A stretch of DNA of 64,000 bases from Salegentibacter sp. R32 (GCF_008692195.1 NZ_RXOM01000068.1:1-64000); one strand, 5' to 3'; counted from the first letter of the stretch, positions 26,528-35,250 are shown. Notes: generated by a model from the sequence alone, not told the origin. Numbers and translations: made by a program.

Positions 26528-27277
26528 ATGAAAAAGGTATTAATTGTTTTTTTATTAGTAAGTGGTTGTTTGTTTGCCCAGGATAATGAAAGTTTGTTTC
26601 AACAAGCTTCACAAGACTATGCTAATGGAAACTATGAAGCTGCGATAGACAAATATGAATCTATTTTAAAAAATGGCGAATCTTCTGCAAGTCTGTATTA
26701 CAATCTAGGAAATACACATTATAAATTAGATCATATTGCGCCGAGTATTTATAATTATGAAAAGGCTTTACAGCTGAATCCTGCTTACGAAGATGCCGAA
26801 AATAATCTGGCTTTTGCACAAAATATGACCTTAGATGCGATTGAAGATTTGCCTAAAAGCAGCCTGTCCAAAATTTTTGACGGTATTATATCTAAGCTCA
26901 GTTTTAATGGTTGGGCGTGGTTAGCGGTTGTTTCTTCTATCGTTTTAAGTGTTTGCTTTTTGCTGTATTATCTTTCAGCTTCAGCACTCAAAAAACGAAT
27001 TTTCTTTACAGGGTTTGGTGTTGGGATTATAGTGATGGTAGCTTCTGTAAGTTTTGCTTATATGCAATATGGAATTCAGCAAAATAAAAAATTTGCGATA
27101 GTTTTTGCTGAAGAATCTACCGTGCGTTCAGAGCCCAATCCGCAATCGTCTAACGCTTTCTTGCTTCACGAAGGGACAAAAATTAAAATATTAGACAATT
27201 TCAACGGTTTTTATAAAATTGAATTGTCTGATGGAAGACAAGGTTGGATAAAAGAGAATGACTTAAAAGCGCTTTAG
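26528..27277 (+). CDS. batE: BatE, TPR and SH3-like domain protein
   Basis: A 249-residue final gene product of the Bat operon. A signal sequence (about 1-17) is followed by two or three TPR motifs (about 20-95; ASLYYNLGNTHYKLDH), two transmembrane helices (about 133-153 and 162-181), and an SH3b domain (about 190-249) with 'VRSEPNPQSSNAFLLHEGTK' and GRQGWIKENDL. SH3b domains of this kind often bind peptidoglycan peptides. The gene starts one base after the batD stop. Confidence 0.9.
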   Translation: MKKVLIVFLLVSGCLFAQDNESLFQQASQDYANGNYEAAIDKYESILKNGESSASLYYNLGNTHYKLDHIAPSIYNYEKALQLNPAYEDAENNLAFAQNMTLDAIEDLPKSSLSKIFDGIISKLSFNGWAWLAVVSSIVLSVCFLLYYLSASALKKRIFFTGFGVGIIVMVASVSFAYMQYGIQQNKKFAIVFAEESTVRSEPNPQSSNAFLLHEGTKIKILDNFNGFYKIELSDGRQGWIKENDLKAL

Positions 27278-27350
27278 TTTATATTTATTTTAAATAAGAG
27301 GCTTGAAAGCATAAATTTTATTACTTTAGTGTTAAATAAAACTTAATTGC

Positions 27351-27653
27351 TTGAAGTCGCTGGCCTCCATATTTCTTTTTTTATTTATAGCTTTTATCGT
27401 AACGCCAACGATAGTTACGTTAATTAAGCATAATGCTGATGTGTCTTTTGTGTTCAATTATAATGAAGATGAAGAGAATTCGGGAGAGACCGGAGAAAAG
27501 AAAAGCGACGAATTTCAATCCAAACTCATTCCAGAATCTAATCTAACTTCTTTTATTTTAGAAGAAAACATCACTTCATTTGGTGATTATTATGTAATGC
27601 CTTTACCGGTTATTTACTTTGATTTACTTTCCCCTCCACCAGAATTTGCTTAA
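27351..27653 (+). CDS. Small hypothetical membrane-anchored protein
   Basis: A 100-residue ORF with a probable TTG start, since no ATG lies in frame before the hydrophobic helix. Residues 5-25 form one transmembrane helix or an uncleaved signal. The rest is a short polar region rich in Glu/Asn, then a Pro-rich C-terminus (PLPVIYFDLLSPPPEFA). I do not recognise a family. It lies between the Bat operon and the SulP gene on the same strand. Codon use is like that of its neighbours, and the C-terminal pattern looks conserved rather than random. It may be a small envelope protein. Confidence 0.55.
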   Translation: MKSLASIFLFLFIAFIVTPTIVTLIKHNADVSFVFNYNEDEENSGETGEKKSDEFQSKLIPESNLTSFILEENITSFGDYYVMPLPVIYFDLLSPPPEFA

Positions 27654-27751
27654 GCATTCTAGTAGTATTTCATAAAAATTTCATTTAAAAAAATAAACAA
27701 TGTTGCTTTTGTAAATCATACAACAGCAAAGCATTGTAAAATTCAATAGGT

Positions 27752-29329
27752 ATGTTTAAGCATTTAAATAAGGATATTCCTGCAAGTGTTGTTGTATTTT
27801 TTGTGGCTTTGCCACTTTGTTTGGGTATTGCTTTGGCAAGTGGAGCACCCGCTTTTTCAGGATTAATAGCAGGGATTATTGGTGGTATTGTGGTAGGAGC
27901 AATTAGTGGTTCGCAATTGGGAGTTAGTGGTCCGGCAGCAGGCCTGGCTGTAATTGTGCTGGGAGCAATTGCGACCTTGGGCTTCGAACAGTTTTTGGTA
28001 GCTGTAGTAATTGGAGGGGCGCTTCAAATTTTATTGGGTATTTTAAAAGCCGGAGTGATTGGCTATTATTTTCCTTCGTCAGTAATTAAAGGAATGTTGG
28101 CCGGTATTGGGATTATTATCTTCCTAAAACAAATTCCACACGCGTTTGGTTACGATAAAGATTATGAAGGCGATTTGGATTTTTTTCAGGCCGATGGCGA
28201 AAATACCTTTTCAGAACTCTTCAATATGCTTGATTATATTTCTCCCGGAGCAATTATTGTAACGGTTATTTCATTGGTTATTTTATTACTTTGGGAAAAC
28301 ATACTTTCTAAAAAACATAAAATTTTTACCATTATTCCGGGTCCACTGGTAGCTGTAGTAACCGGAGTGGTTTACTATATGGTGATGCAAGGAACTAATT
28401 TAGAAATTGCTGAAGCACATTTGGTGAAAGTTCCTGTTCCGGAAAGTTTTGAAGATTTTACAATGCAATTTACTTTTCCAGATTTTAGTGCTATTTCCAA
28501 TATGCAAGTTTGGATTACAGGAATCACTATTGCTATCGTAGCTAGTTTAGAAACGCTTTTATGTGTAGAAGCTGCAGATAAGTTGGATCCTCAAAAACGG
28601 GTAACACCAACCAATCGGGAATTGTTAGCACAAGGAACAGGAAATATTGTTTCCGGGTTGATTGGAGGTTTACCTATTACGCAAGTAATTGTGCGTAGTT
28701 CTGCAAATGTACAGTCGGGAGCAAAAACAAAAGTTTCAGCCATTTTACATGGTATTTTCTTATTGATTTCTGTGGTGACTATTCCGGTGTTGCTAAATAA
28801 AATTCCGTTGGCAGTATTAGCAGCCATTCTTTTCGTTGTAGGTTATAAACTAGCCAAACCAGCCTTGTTTAAAAAGATGTATAGTTTGGGAAAAGCACAA
28901 TTTATTCCATTTATTGTCACCATTATTGGAATTGTTTTTACCGATTTGTTAATTGGGATAGGATTAGGATTGGCCGTAGGGATTATCACTATTTTGCTAA
29001 ATAGCTATAAAAATTCACACTTCCTGCACAAAGAAGGATTTGAGACCAATGATAATAAATTTAAAATGCATTTAGCTGAAGAAGTTACCTTTTTAAATAA
29101 AGGAGCGATTAACCGTGAATTACATAATTTACCAAAAGGTGCTCATTTAGAGCTTGATGTAACCAAAACTAAATCTTTAGATTACGATATTGTAGAAATT
29201 TTAGATGAATTTGCTATTCATGCCAAAGAAAGAAATATAACCATTAAATTAGTCTCCGAAAGAGGAACTGTAGAAAACCCTAATAGCTACAGAGAATTTT
29301 TTGAAAAAGAAAAAAAACAAACCGCCTAA
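27752..29329 (+). CDS. SulP-family inorganic anion transporter with STAS domain
   Basis: A 525-residue SulP permease with about 12-14 transmembrane helices (7-410) and a C-terminal STAS domain (about 435-520). The family signature near the N-terminus (PASVVVFFVALPLCLGIALASGAP) and the 'SGPAAGLAVIV' helix are clear. It lies 12 bases before a beta-carbonic anhydrase gene. That pairing, common in marine bacteria, points to bicarbonate (BicA-like) rather than sulfate as substrate, which is an inference from context. Confidence 0.9.
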   Translation: MFKHLNKDIPASVVVFFVALPLCLGIALASGAPAFSGLIAGIIGGIVVGAISGSQLGVSGPAAGLAVIVLGAIATLGFEQFLVAVVIGGALQILLGILKAGVIGYYFPSSVIKGMLAGIGIIIFLKQIPHAFGYDKDYEGDLDFFQADGENTFSELFNMLDYISPGAIIVTVISLVILLLWENILSKKHKIFTIIPGPLVAVVTGVVYYMVMQGTNLEIAEAHLVKVPVPESFEDFTMQFTFPDFSAISNMQVWITGITIAIVASLETLLCVEAADKLDPQKRVTPTNRELLAQGTGNIVSGLIGGLPITQVIVRSSANVQSGAKTKVSAILHGIFLLISVVTIPVLLNKIPLAVLAAILFVVGYKLAKPALFKKMYSLGKAQFIPFIVTIIGIVFTDLLIGIGLGLAVGIITILLNSYKNSHFLHKEGFETNDNKFKMHLAEEVTFLNKGAINRELHNLPKGAHLELDVTKTKSLDYDIVEILDEFAIHAKERNITIKLVSERGTVENPNSYREFFEKEKKQTA

Positions 29330-29341
29330 AAAATAATTATT

Positions 29342-29980
29342 ATGGGAAAAGAATTTTATAAGAGAATTCTGGATAACAATAAAAAATGGGTAGAAAGTAA
29401 ATTAGAAGAAGATCCTGAATTTTTTAAGAGATTAGAAAACGGCCAACAACCACCTTTACTGTGGATTGGTTGTGCCGACAGTCGTGTGCCGGCAAACGAA
29501 ATTATCGGAGCGCCTCCGGGGGAAGTTTTTGTACATCGTAACATTGCCAATATGGTTGTCCATACCGATATGAATATGCTCAGCGTGCTCGATTACGCCG
29601 TAAATGCTTTAAAAATTGAACACATTATTGTCTGCGGTCATTATGGTTGTGGCGGAGTAAAAGCTGCAATGGAGAATAAATCTATTGGGTTAATCGACAA
29701 CTGGGTTAGACACATTAAAGATGTTTACAAAATGCATAAAGACGAATTGGAAAAGATTGAAGATAAAAAAGAACGTTGGGATAAGTTTGTCGAGCTAAAT
29801 GTGGTAGAACAAGTTTTTGATTTGGCGGAAACTTCCATCGTGCAAAACGCTTGGAAAAATGACCAAAAGTTAACTGTACACGGTTGGGCTTACGGAGTAG
29901 GAACCGGGATTGTAAACGATTTAGGGGTTAACCTAAGTAATAATGAAGAATTAGATGAGGTGTATAAACTAAACTTCTAA
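29342..29980 (+). CDS. Beta-carbonic anhydrase
   Basis: A 212-residue beta-class carbonic anhydrase that interconverts CO2 and bicarbonate in the cytoplasm. The zinc ligands Cys44, His100 and Cys103 and the catalytic dyad Asp46-Arg48 (CADSRVPANE) are present. It forms a two-gene operon with the SulP transporter, so imported bicarbonate could be converted for carboxylases or pH control. A bidirectional hairpin terminator follows. Confidence 0.96.
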   Translation: MGKEFYKRILDNNKKWVESKLEEDPEFFKRLENGQQPPLLWIGCADSRVPANEIIGAPPGEVFVHRNIANMVVHTDMNMLSVLDYAVNALKIEHIIVCGHYGCGGVKAAMENKSIGLIDNWVRHIKDVYKMHKDELEKIEDKKERWDKFVELNVVEQVFDLAETSIVQNAWKNDQKLTVHGWAYGVGTGIVNDLGVNLSNNEELDEVYKLNF

Positions 29981-30002
29981 TAACAACAATTTTTAAAAAT
30001 GA

Positions 30003-30030
30003 AAAAGAGCTGATATTTCGGCTCTTTTTT
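30003..30030. terminator. Bidirectional terminator between carbonic anhydrase and cvpA
   Basis: The stem AAAAGAGC / GCTCTTTT has a 10-base loop, a T-run on the + side and an A-run (T-run on the minus strand) on the other. It separates two convergent genes, and its 3' edge touches the cvpA stop codon. Confidence 0.85.
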
Positions 30031-30568
30031 ATGCATTCAATTCTTTTTCTGTTTCTTCAAATTTATCCGTTTCTTTCAATTCGTCCAACCCCTCCAATAT
30101 CGGAGGTAAAATTAATGGAGCAATTTTTTTTACTGGTTGAAATAAAACGGAAGTTCTAAACTTTCCTTCGTGAATAAAAGTGATGTTTTTGTTGAAGCCT
30201 TCAATAAACATTAAAATAACGCTAAGTACAAAGGCAAATTTAATCAATCCAAATACACCACCCATAACTCGGTTAACTACGCCCAGAGCCATTAAACCGG
30301 CAAGTTCAGTGAGCATTTTTCCGGTAAAAAATATTAATACAGAAATAAAAAGAAAAGTAATGGCAAAACCAGCAATCTGAATATATTTTTCATCCCAAAA
30401 AAGCCTTTCAGATAAAAAATCAATTGCGAAATAAGAGAAGTGAATAGCCCCGTAAATTCCCGCAATAATTGCCAAAAGTGAAGCAAGCTCTATAATAAGT
30501 CCACGCATAGCACCACGCACAAATCCTAAAATAAGAACTACTACAATAATTACGTCAATAATATTCAT
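30029..30568 (-). CDS. cvpA: CvpA family inner-membrane protein
   Basis: A 179-residue CvpA-like membrane protein, a family linked to colicin V production and envelope maintenance in E. coli. Four to five hydrophobic helices lie between residues 1 and 125, and the start MNIIDVIIVVVLILGFVRGA is typical. The C-terminal 40 residues are charged and cytoplasmic. It is divergent from the next gene, and the two promoters' -7 boxes lie within 30 bases of each other. The molecular role of the family is unclear. Confidence 0.9.
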   Translation of the reverse strand: MNIIDVIIVVVLILGFVRGAMRGLIIELASLLAIIAGIYGAIHFSYFAIDFLSERLFWDEKYIQIAGFAITFLFISVLIFFTGKMLTELAGLMALGVVNRVMGGVFGLIKFAFVLSVILMFIEGFNKNITFIHEGKFRTSVLFQPVKKIAPLILPPILEGLDELKETDKFEETEKELNA

Positions 30569-30572
30569 TCGG

Positions 30573-30580
30573 CAAATATA
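30573..30580 (-). promoter_or_regulatory. -7 box TATATTTG for cvpA
   Basis: A perfect TAnnTTTG octamer on the minus strand ends 4 bases before the cvpA ATG. If used, the transcript would start at or just inside the start codon, i.e. be leaderless or nearly so. No -33 TTG was identified. Confidence 0.5.
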
Positions 30581-30600
30581 ATTAAAAATGAGAAGTTAAC

Positions 30601-30608
30601 TATCTTTG
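30601..30608 (+). promoter_or_regulatory. -7 box TATCTTTG for the divergent 118-residue gene
   Basis: A perfect TAnnTTTG octamer ends 6 bases before the ATG at 30615, which predicts a very short or absent leader. It also argues against the alternative TTG start at 30606, which lies inside the box. Confidence 0.5.
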
Positions 30609-30614
30609 CAACTT

Positions 30615-30971
30615 ATGGCAAGAGATGAAGATTTAAAAAGACATTGGGAAGACGTTCAACAGAAACTATCTTCTCAGTTTGGAGAAGGTGAAATCTTAGA
30701 ATTGGATGCAATTATTTATTTAATTGGTGTGCAAGAACTAGGTCAATTACACCGCCGGTTTAAAAAAGACCAAAAAATAGATTTAATGCATATAGCCATT
30801 TGCCGTTTGTTAGAACCTTATGGTTATTATGAGTTTGATTATATAGACGAAGACGGCTGGCCGCATTACAAAACCTTGGAGCAATTGCCCAATTTAAAAG
30901 CAGGAGAACAATCTATTATGATGAAAGAAGCGATTGTTCAATATTTTTTAGAAAAAGAATATATTAGCTAA
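30615..30971 (+). CDS. Conserved hypothetical protein, 118 residues
   Basis: A small soluble acidic protein. The ATG at 30615 is chosen because the in-frame TTG at 30606 falls within a -7 promoter box. It contains helical segments with conserved-looking HRRFKKDQKIDLMHIAICRL and 'YYEFDYIDEDGWPHY' patches and no membrane segment. I do not recognise a named family; it looks like a flavobacterial core hypothetical protein. The next gene starts directly after its stop codon, so the two are co-transcribed. Confidence 0.75.
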   Translation: MARDEDLKRHWEDVQQKLSSQFGEGEILELDAIIYLIGVQELGQLHRRFKKDQKIDLMHIAICRLLEPYGYYEFDYIDEDGWPHYKTLEQLPNLKAGEQSIMMKEAIVQYFLEKEYIS

Positions 30972-31667
30972 ATGATTTTCTTGCTTTTGGCTTTTAGTTT
31001 TCCTAATGATAGTGGCCCCATTTATAAAGAAACCATACAAGGTAGGTTTCCGGTAGAACCGTTCAACACATTTAGTAATTTGCTGTTTTTGGCAATTATC
31101 CTGTACTTTTCAGTAAGAGTTTATAGAAACGTCAAACAACAAACTTTTTTAGCTTACGCTTTACCTATTTTACTAATCGGTTTTGTGGGTGGTACGGTTT
31201 ATCACGCCACACGAAGCCATGAAGTTTGGTTGCTGATGGATTGGGTGCCTATTGTGGTTTTATGTTTTTCAGCTTCTGTTTATTTTACCTTTAAAGACGG
31301 GGAGAATTCCTTTCAAAAATACGGATTGCTGGCCTTGGTTTTAGTATTGCTTTTTGGTGTAAGGTTTATTGATTGGCCTAATAAACTGGGGACATCTATT
31401 GGTTATATAGCTACTGCTCTAGGTTTATTGCTGCCCATGTGCATTTACCTAATAAAAACTAAATTTAGGTTTGGCAAGTACATTCTCTTTGCTTTATTGT
31501 CGTTTTGCGGAGCGATTAGCTTCAGGATTTTAGATAAACGTTCAGATTTTTTAGAAATGGGAACCCATTGGCTCTGGCATAGCTTTGGCGCTATAGCGGT
31601 CTTCTTTTTAATGATGTATATCTATAAAGATCGGCTACGATTAGCTTCCAAAAATATAGCCGCTTAA
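30972..31667 (+). CDS. CREST-superfamily (alkaline ceramidase-like) membrane protein
   Basis: A 231-residue protein with about seven transmembrane helices. The motif order fits the CREST hydrolase superfamily (alkaline ceramidases and relatives): an N-terminal 'EPFNTFSN' (29-36), a helix ending VYHAT with His78, then Asp90 (LLMDWVP), and near the C-terminus HWLWH with His199 and His203. These would form the three-His/Asp zinc site. The conserved Ser four residues before the first His is Gly74 here, followed by Thr75. Bacteroidetes make sphingolipids, so a lipid amidase role is possible but not shown. It starts immediately after the preceding gene. Confidence 0.72.
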   Translation: MIFLLLAFSFPNDSGPIYKETIQGRFPVEPFNTFSNLLFLAIILYFSVRVYRNVKQQTFLAYALPILLIGFVGGTVYHATRSHEVWLLMDWVPIVVLCFSASVYFTFKDGENSFQKYGLLALVLVLLFGVRFIDWPNKLGTSIGYIATALGLLLPMCIYLIKTKFRFGKYILFALLSFCGAISFRILDKRSDFLEMGTHWLWHSFGAIAVFFLMMYIYKDRLRLASKNIAA

Positions 31668-31694
31668 AAAGCTTCAATTAGTTTTCTATTTTCT

Positions 31695-31702
31695 TAACTT
31701 TG
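31695..31702 (+). promoter_or_regulatory. -7 box TAACTTTG for pheS
   Basis: A perfect TAnnTTTG octamer ends 20 bases before the pheS ATG. The upstream -33 region has no clear TTG. Confidence 0.5.
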
Positions 31703-31722
31703 CCGCTTTAATTGATGAACAA

Positions 31723-32745
31723 ATGATAGATAAGATTAAAAATTATATTGCTGAAGTTGAAAAGTTTAGTGCTTCTTCTCAAGAGGAAATCGAAAATTTC
31801 AGAATTAAATTTTTAGGAAAAAAAGGAATTTTAAACGAGTTTTTTGCTGAATTTAAAAACGTTCCCAATGAATCTAAAAAAGAATTTGGGCAAACAATTA
31901 ATCAGCTAAAAAATTCAGCGCAAGATAAAGTTAACCAGTTAAAAGAAGAACTGGAAAGTAAACTGGAAGAAAAAGGCGTTTACGGTGATTTAACCCGACC
32001 CGGTGAACCTATTGAAATCGGTTCGCGCCATCCTATATCTATCGTTAAAAATCAGATTATTGAAATCTTTTCCAACATCGGCTTTAATGTTTCTGAAGGT
32101 CCCGAAATGGAAGACGATTGGCATAATTTTACAGCATTAAACCTTCCGGAATATCATCCGGCGCGTGATATGCAGGATACGTTTTTTATTCAAACCGATC
32201 CAGAAGAAATTTTGCTAAGAACGCACACATCAAGTGTTCAGGTGAGATATATGGAAAATAATCAACCGCCAATTCGTACGATTTCCCCAGGAAGAGTTTT
32301 CAGAAATGAAGCTATCTCTGCACGTTCGCATTGTATTTTCCATCAAGTAGAAGGGCTCTATATTGATAAAGGTGTTTCCTTTGCCGATTTAAAGCAGACT
32401 TTGCTATATTTTACCAAACAACTTTTCGGAAAATCTAAAATACGACTTCGTCCTTCTTATTTCCCATTTACTGAGCCAAGTGCTGAAGTAGATATTTACT
32501 GGGGACTGGAAACCGAAACCGATTACAGAATTACCAAAGGAACCGGTTGGCTAGAAATTATGGGCTGCGGAATGGTAGACCCCAACGTATTAAAAAATTG
32601 TAACATCGACCCAGCCGAATACTCAGGTTTTGCCTTTGGAATGGGAATCGAGCGTATTGCGATGTTGTTGTATCAAATTGGCGATATTAGAATGTTTTAT
32701 GAAAATGACGTTCGCTTCTTAGACCAGTTTAAATCTGTTTTGTAA
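31723..32745 (+). CDS. pheS: Phenylalanine-tRNA ligase alpha subunit
   Basis: A 340-residue alpha chain of the (alpha-beta)2 phenylalanyl-tRNA synthetase, holding the class II catalytic core. The N-terminal coiled-coil arm (about 1-90) binds tRNA. Motif 2 ([12 protein letters not shown] and '[11 protein letters not shown]') and motif 3 ([11 protein letters not shown]) are complete, and the [11 protein letters not shown] segment is family-typical. pheT is not adjacent, as in many Bacteroidetes. A small membrane-peptide gene starts one base after the stop codon. Confidence 0.98.
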   Translation: MIDKIKNYIAEVEKFSASSQEEIENFRIKFLGKKGILNEFFAEFKNVPNESKKEFGQTINQLKNSAQDKVNQLKEELESKLEEKGVYGDLTRPGEPIEIGSRHPISIVKNQIIEIFSNIGFNVSEGPEMEDDWHNFTALNLPEYHPARDMQDTFFIQTDPEEILLRTHTSSVQVRYMENNQPPIRTISPGRVFRNEAISARSHCIFHQVEGLYIDKGVSFADLKQTLLYFTKQLFGKSKIRLRPSYFPFTEPSAEVDIYWGLETETDYRITKGTGWLEIMGCGMVDPNVLKNCNIDPAEYSGFAFGMGIERIAMLLYQIGDIRMFYENDVRFLDQFKSVL

Positions 32746-32746
32746 T

Positions 32747-32917
32747 ATGAAGAAGATAGGCTTTTTTGCATTGGTAATTATTGTGTTGGGCGTTATTTTA
32801 TACGTCACCTTTATCATTGCGCTTTTAAAAATTACCATTGGTTTAATCTTATTAGCGGTTGCCGTGATCTTATTTGCGATTGCCTATCAAAAAATTAAAC
32901 ATCGACTTAACGATTAG
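32747..32917 (+). CDS. 56-residue membrane peptide downstream of pheS
   Basis: A short ORF beginning with ATG one base after the pheS stop and ending at TAG 32915-32917. It encodes 56 residues: MKKIG, then two closely spaced hydrophobic helices (about 6-26 and 28-47, joined at LLKITIG), and a basic tail (YQKIKHRLND). The next ORF starts 5 bases later, so it is probably translated as part of a pheS transcript. Codon use and the positive-inside charge pattern support a real small membrane protein. No family is recognised. Confidence 0.6.
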   Translation: MKKIGFFALVIIVLGVILYVTFIIALLKITIGLILLAVAVILFAIAYQKIKHRLND

Positions 32918-32922
32918 AAGTT

Positions 32923-33318
32923 GTGAAGAAAGATATTGAAATTCCTGAAGTTGAAGGCGTTTACTTAGTAGCGGTCAATGAGTTTAATAAAGACCACCGT
33001 ACGCATGATTGGTATGCATATTTAATTAATGAAAACAACTATCCATTAGAAACTGTATTGATCGTTTCTAATGGCTACGATAACAAAGACAAAACATCTA
33101 CTATGCGTCACACGTTAAAAGTTTTGGGCGCAAAGTCTTTTGCAAAAGTTGAATACTTAGAACCTAATGTGTTAAAACTGAATAACGAATTTTCAGTTAG
33201 TTTTTTTGCTGAAGGAAAAATGCTTCATAAGAATTTTATCTTCAAAAAGCATACTATTGCTGAAGCTAACGCCAAGAAAGTTCCGGTAATGAAGGAAGAA
33301 GGTATATTAGCGAGTTAA
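32923..33318 (+). CDS. Conserved hypothetical protein, 131 residues
   Basis: A soluble 131-residue protein with a probable GTG start 5 bases after the preceding small ORF. The sequence is beta-rich with the conserved-looking HRTHDWYAYLINEN and 'IVSNGYDNKDKTSTMRHTL' segments. No motif of a known enzyme is seen. It ends the pheS transcript, and its stop lies 2 bases from the stop of the convergent EamA gene. The role is unknown. Confidence 0.7.
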   Translation: MKKDIEIPEVEGVYLVAVNEFNKDHRTHDWYAYLINENNYPLETVLIVSNGYDNKDKTSTMRHTLKVLGAKSFAKVEYLEPNVLKLNNEFSVSFFAEGKMLHKNFIFKKHTIAEANAKKVPVMKEEGILAS

Positions 33319-33320
33319 AT

Positions 33321-34214
33321 TTATTGCTGAAGTTTTCTCAAATTCATCACCACAATTGCTGTTAAGATGAATAAAATACCCAACCATTGGTAAAAATTTA
33401 CTTCTTCATTTAAAATGAAATAAGCCGCAATCACGGCAACAGGTAATTCTATTGAAGTAATAATTACCCCTAAACCCACATTCAATTTCGGCATTCCTTG
33501 TGTCATTAATAAAGGCGGAAGAATGGTGCCGAACAATGCTAAAATTAGGCCCCATTTTGTAAACACACTCCAGTTGAAGTTTTCATTTAAATAGGGAATG
33601 GAAATCAAAAGGACAATGATAAACCCGCCTAACATCATCCATTTACTTCGGGTAATGGCGGGTAAATGTTTGGCCACAGTATTTGAAGTGTAAATCGTAA
33701 CGGTATACGACAGCGCGGCAAGCAAACCGAATAAAACACCTAACGGGCTAATCTTAAATTCATCGAATAAAATATTTGTTGCCAATGCGGTTCCTGTGAG
33801 GATTAGTATAACTGCCAATATTTTTAAAAAAGACGGCCTTTCTTTGGTTAAAATAGAATTGAACACTACACCCATCCAAACACTTTGCATCAATAATACA
33901 ATTCCAATCGAAACCGATACATATTGTACCGCTAAATAATAGAAAATACTGGTAAGTCCTAAAGAAGTTCCTGCTAAGGCTAAATGAAAAATGTTTTTAC
34001 TTGAAGGCTTATTCGCTTGATTGTTATGCTTTTTACCTTTAAAGAATGAATTGATAAGTAATAAAGCTAAAAATCCTATCAACATTTGCGAGAAAGTTAC
34101 CTCGTAAGTAGTATAGCCTTCACTATATGCTAATTTCACAAAAGTGGTAAGTATTCCATAGCTAGCGGCGCCTAATGCAACTAGAATTCCACCTAAAAAC
34201 GTATTGTTTTTCAA
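33321..34214 (-). CDS. EamA/DMT-family exporter
   Basis: A 297-residue drug/metabolite transporter with ten transmembrane helices arranged as two EamA repeats (about 5-145 and 155-292). It may export amino acids or other metabolites; the substrate cannot be read from the sequence. It lies 10 bases after gpsA and probably shares its promoter. A second, distinct EamA protein is encoded at 38.1-39 kb. Confidence 0.9.
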   Translation of the reverse strand: MKNNTFLGGILVALGAASYGILTTFVKLAYSEGYTTYEVTFSQMLIGFLALLLINSFFKGKKHNNQANKPSSKNIFHLALAGTSLGLTSIFYYLAVQYVSVSIGIVLLMQSVWMGVVFNSILTKERPSFLKILAVILILTGTALATNILFDEFKISPLGVLFGLLAALSYTVTIYTSNTVAKHLPAITRSKWMMLGGFIIVLLISIPYLNENFNWSVFTKWGLILALFGTILPPLLMTQGMPKLNVGLGVIITSIELPVAVIAAYFILNEEVNFYQWLGILFILTAIVVMNLRKLQQ

Positions 34215-34224
34215 TATAAATCTC

Positions 34225-35229
34225 TTAGTCTAACTTATCGATTAATTTTAAAAATACCTTTTTGGGGTTTTTATTGTCGTAGAGAATGTGATAAACCGCG
34301 TTAATAATAGGTGTTCTGGCCTTCTTTTTCCCTTTGTCTTTATTTAGTTGATAAGCGCTTTTAGAAGCATAATAACCTTCAGCGACCATACTCATTTCCA
34401 TTTGGGCACTTTTTACGGTATAGCCTTTCCCAATCATATTCCCGAACATTCTATTTCTACTAAAAACAGAATAACCGGTTACCAGTAAATCTCCTAGATA
34501 AGCAGAATCATTAATGTTACGTTTCATCTTGTAAGTCTTTTTAATGAAACGCTTCATCTCCCGGATGGAATTACTCATTAACACACTTTGAAAATTATCT
34601 CCATAACCCAATCCATGGGCAATCCCAGCGGCAATAGCGTAGATGTTTTTCAGCATAGCGGCATACTCAGTGCCTACAATGTCTTCACTGGTTTTACATT
34701 TAATATAATGACTGCTTAGGTGTTCCGCTAGAAAATCGGCATTATCTTCATCGGCGCAAGCAATGGTAAGGTAAGAAAGTCGTTCTAATGCTACTTCTTC
34801 CGCATGGCAAGGCCCTGTAATTACTCCAATATTTTTAAAAGGAATATCATAAACCTCGTGAAAATGCTCTCCGACAATTAAACTCGTTTCCGGGACAATA
34901 CCTTTAATAGCACTAAAAACAATTTTATCTTTTAAAGAAGCAGTGAGTTCGTCTAATTCGGTTTTTAGAAATGCTGAAGGAATTACAAATATTAAATAGT
35001 CTGCATTTTCTACCGCTTCATTAATATTGCTGGTTAAATGCAATTGTGCCGTATCAAATTCAACAGAACTTAAATAATTGGGATTGTGGTCTTCTTTACG
35101 TATATGCTCTATTGCAGCTTCATTGCGCATATACCAGTAAATTTCATTTACATTTTCACATAACATTTTGGCGATGGCCGTTGCCCAACTACCGCCACCA
35201 ATTACCGCAAATTTTGCGTTTTTGTCCAT
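34225..35229 (-). CDS. gpsA: NAD(P)H-dependent glycerol-3-phosphate dehydrogenase
   Basis: A 334-residue enzyme that makes sn-glycerol-3-phosphate from dihydroxyacetone phosphate for phospholipid synthesis. The Rossmann motif GGGSWATAIA (11-20), the 'GPCHAEEVA' segment and the catalytic-Lys region MLKNIYAIAAG are all present. It is transcribed from a good promoter (TTG-N22-TAACTTTG) upstream and followed by an EamA transporter gene. Confidence 0.96.
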   Translation of the reverse strand: MDKNAKFAVIGGGSWATAIAKMLCENVNEIYWYMRNEAAIEHIRKEDHNPNYLSSVEFDTAQLHLTSNINEAVENADYLIFVIPSAFLKTELDELTASLKDKIVFSAIKGIVPETSLIVGEHFHEVYDIPFKNIGVITGPCHAEEVALERLSYLTIACADEDNADFLAEHLSSHYIKCKTSEDIVGTEYAAMLKNIYAIAAGIAHGLGYGDNFQSVLMSNSIREMKRFIKKTYKMKRNINDSAYLGDLLVTGYSVFSRNRMFGNMIGKGYTVKSAQMEMSMVAEGYYASKSAYQLNKDKGKKKARTPIINAVYHILYDNKNPKKVFLKLIDKLD

Positions 35230-35250
35230 ACCTAAAATTTAAGTCCTTTT

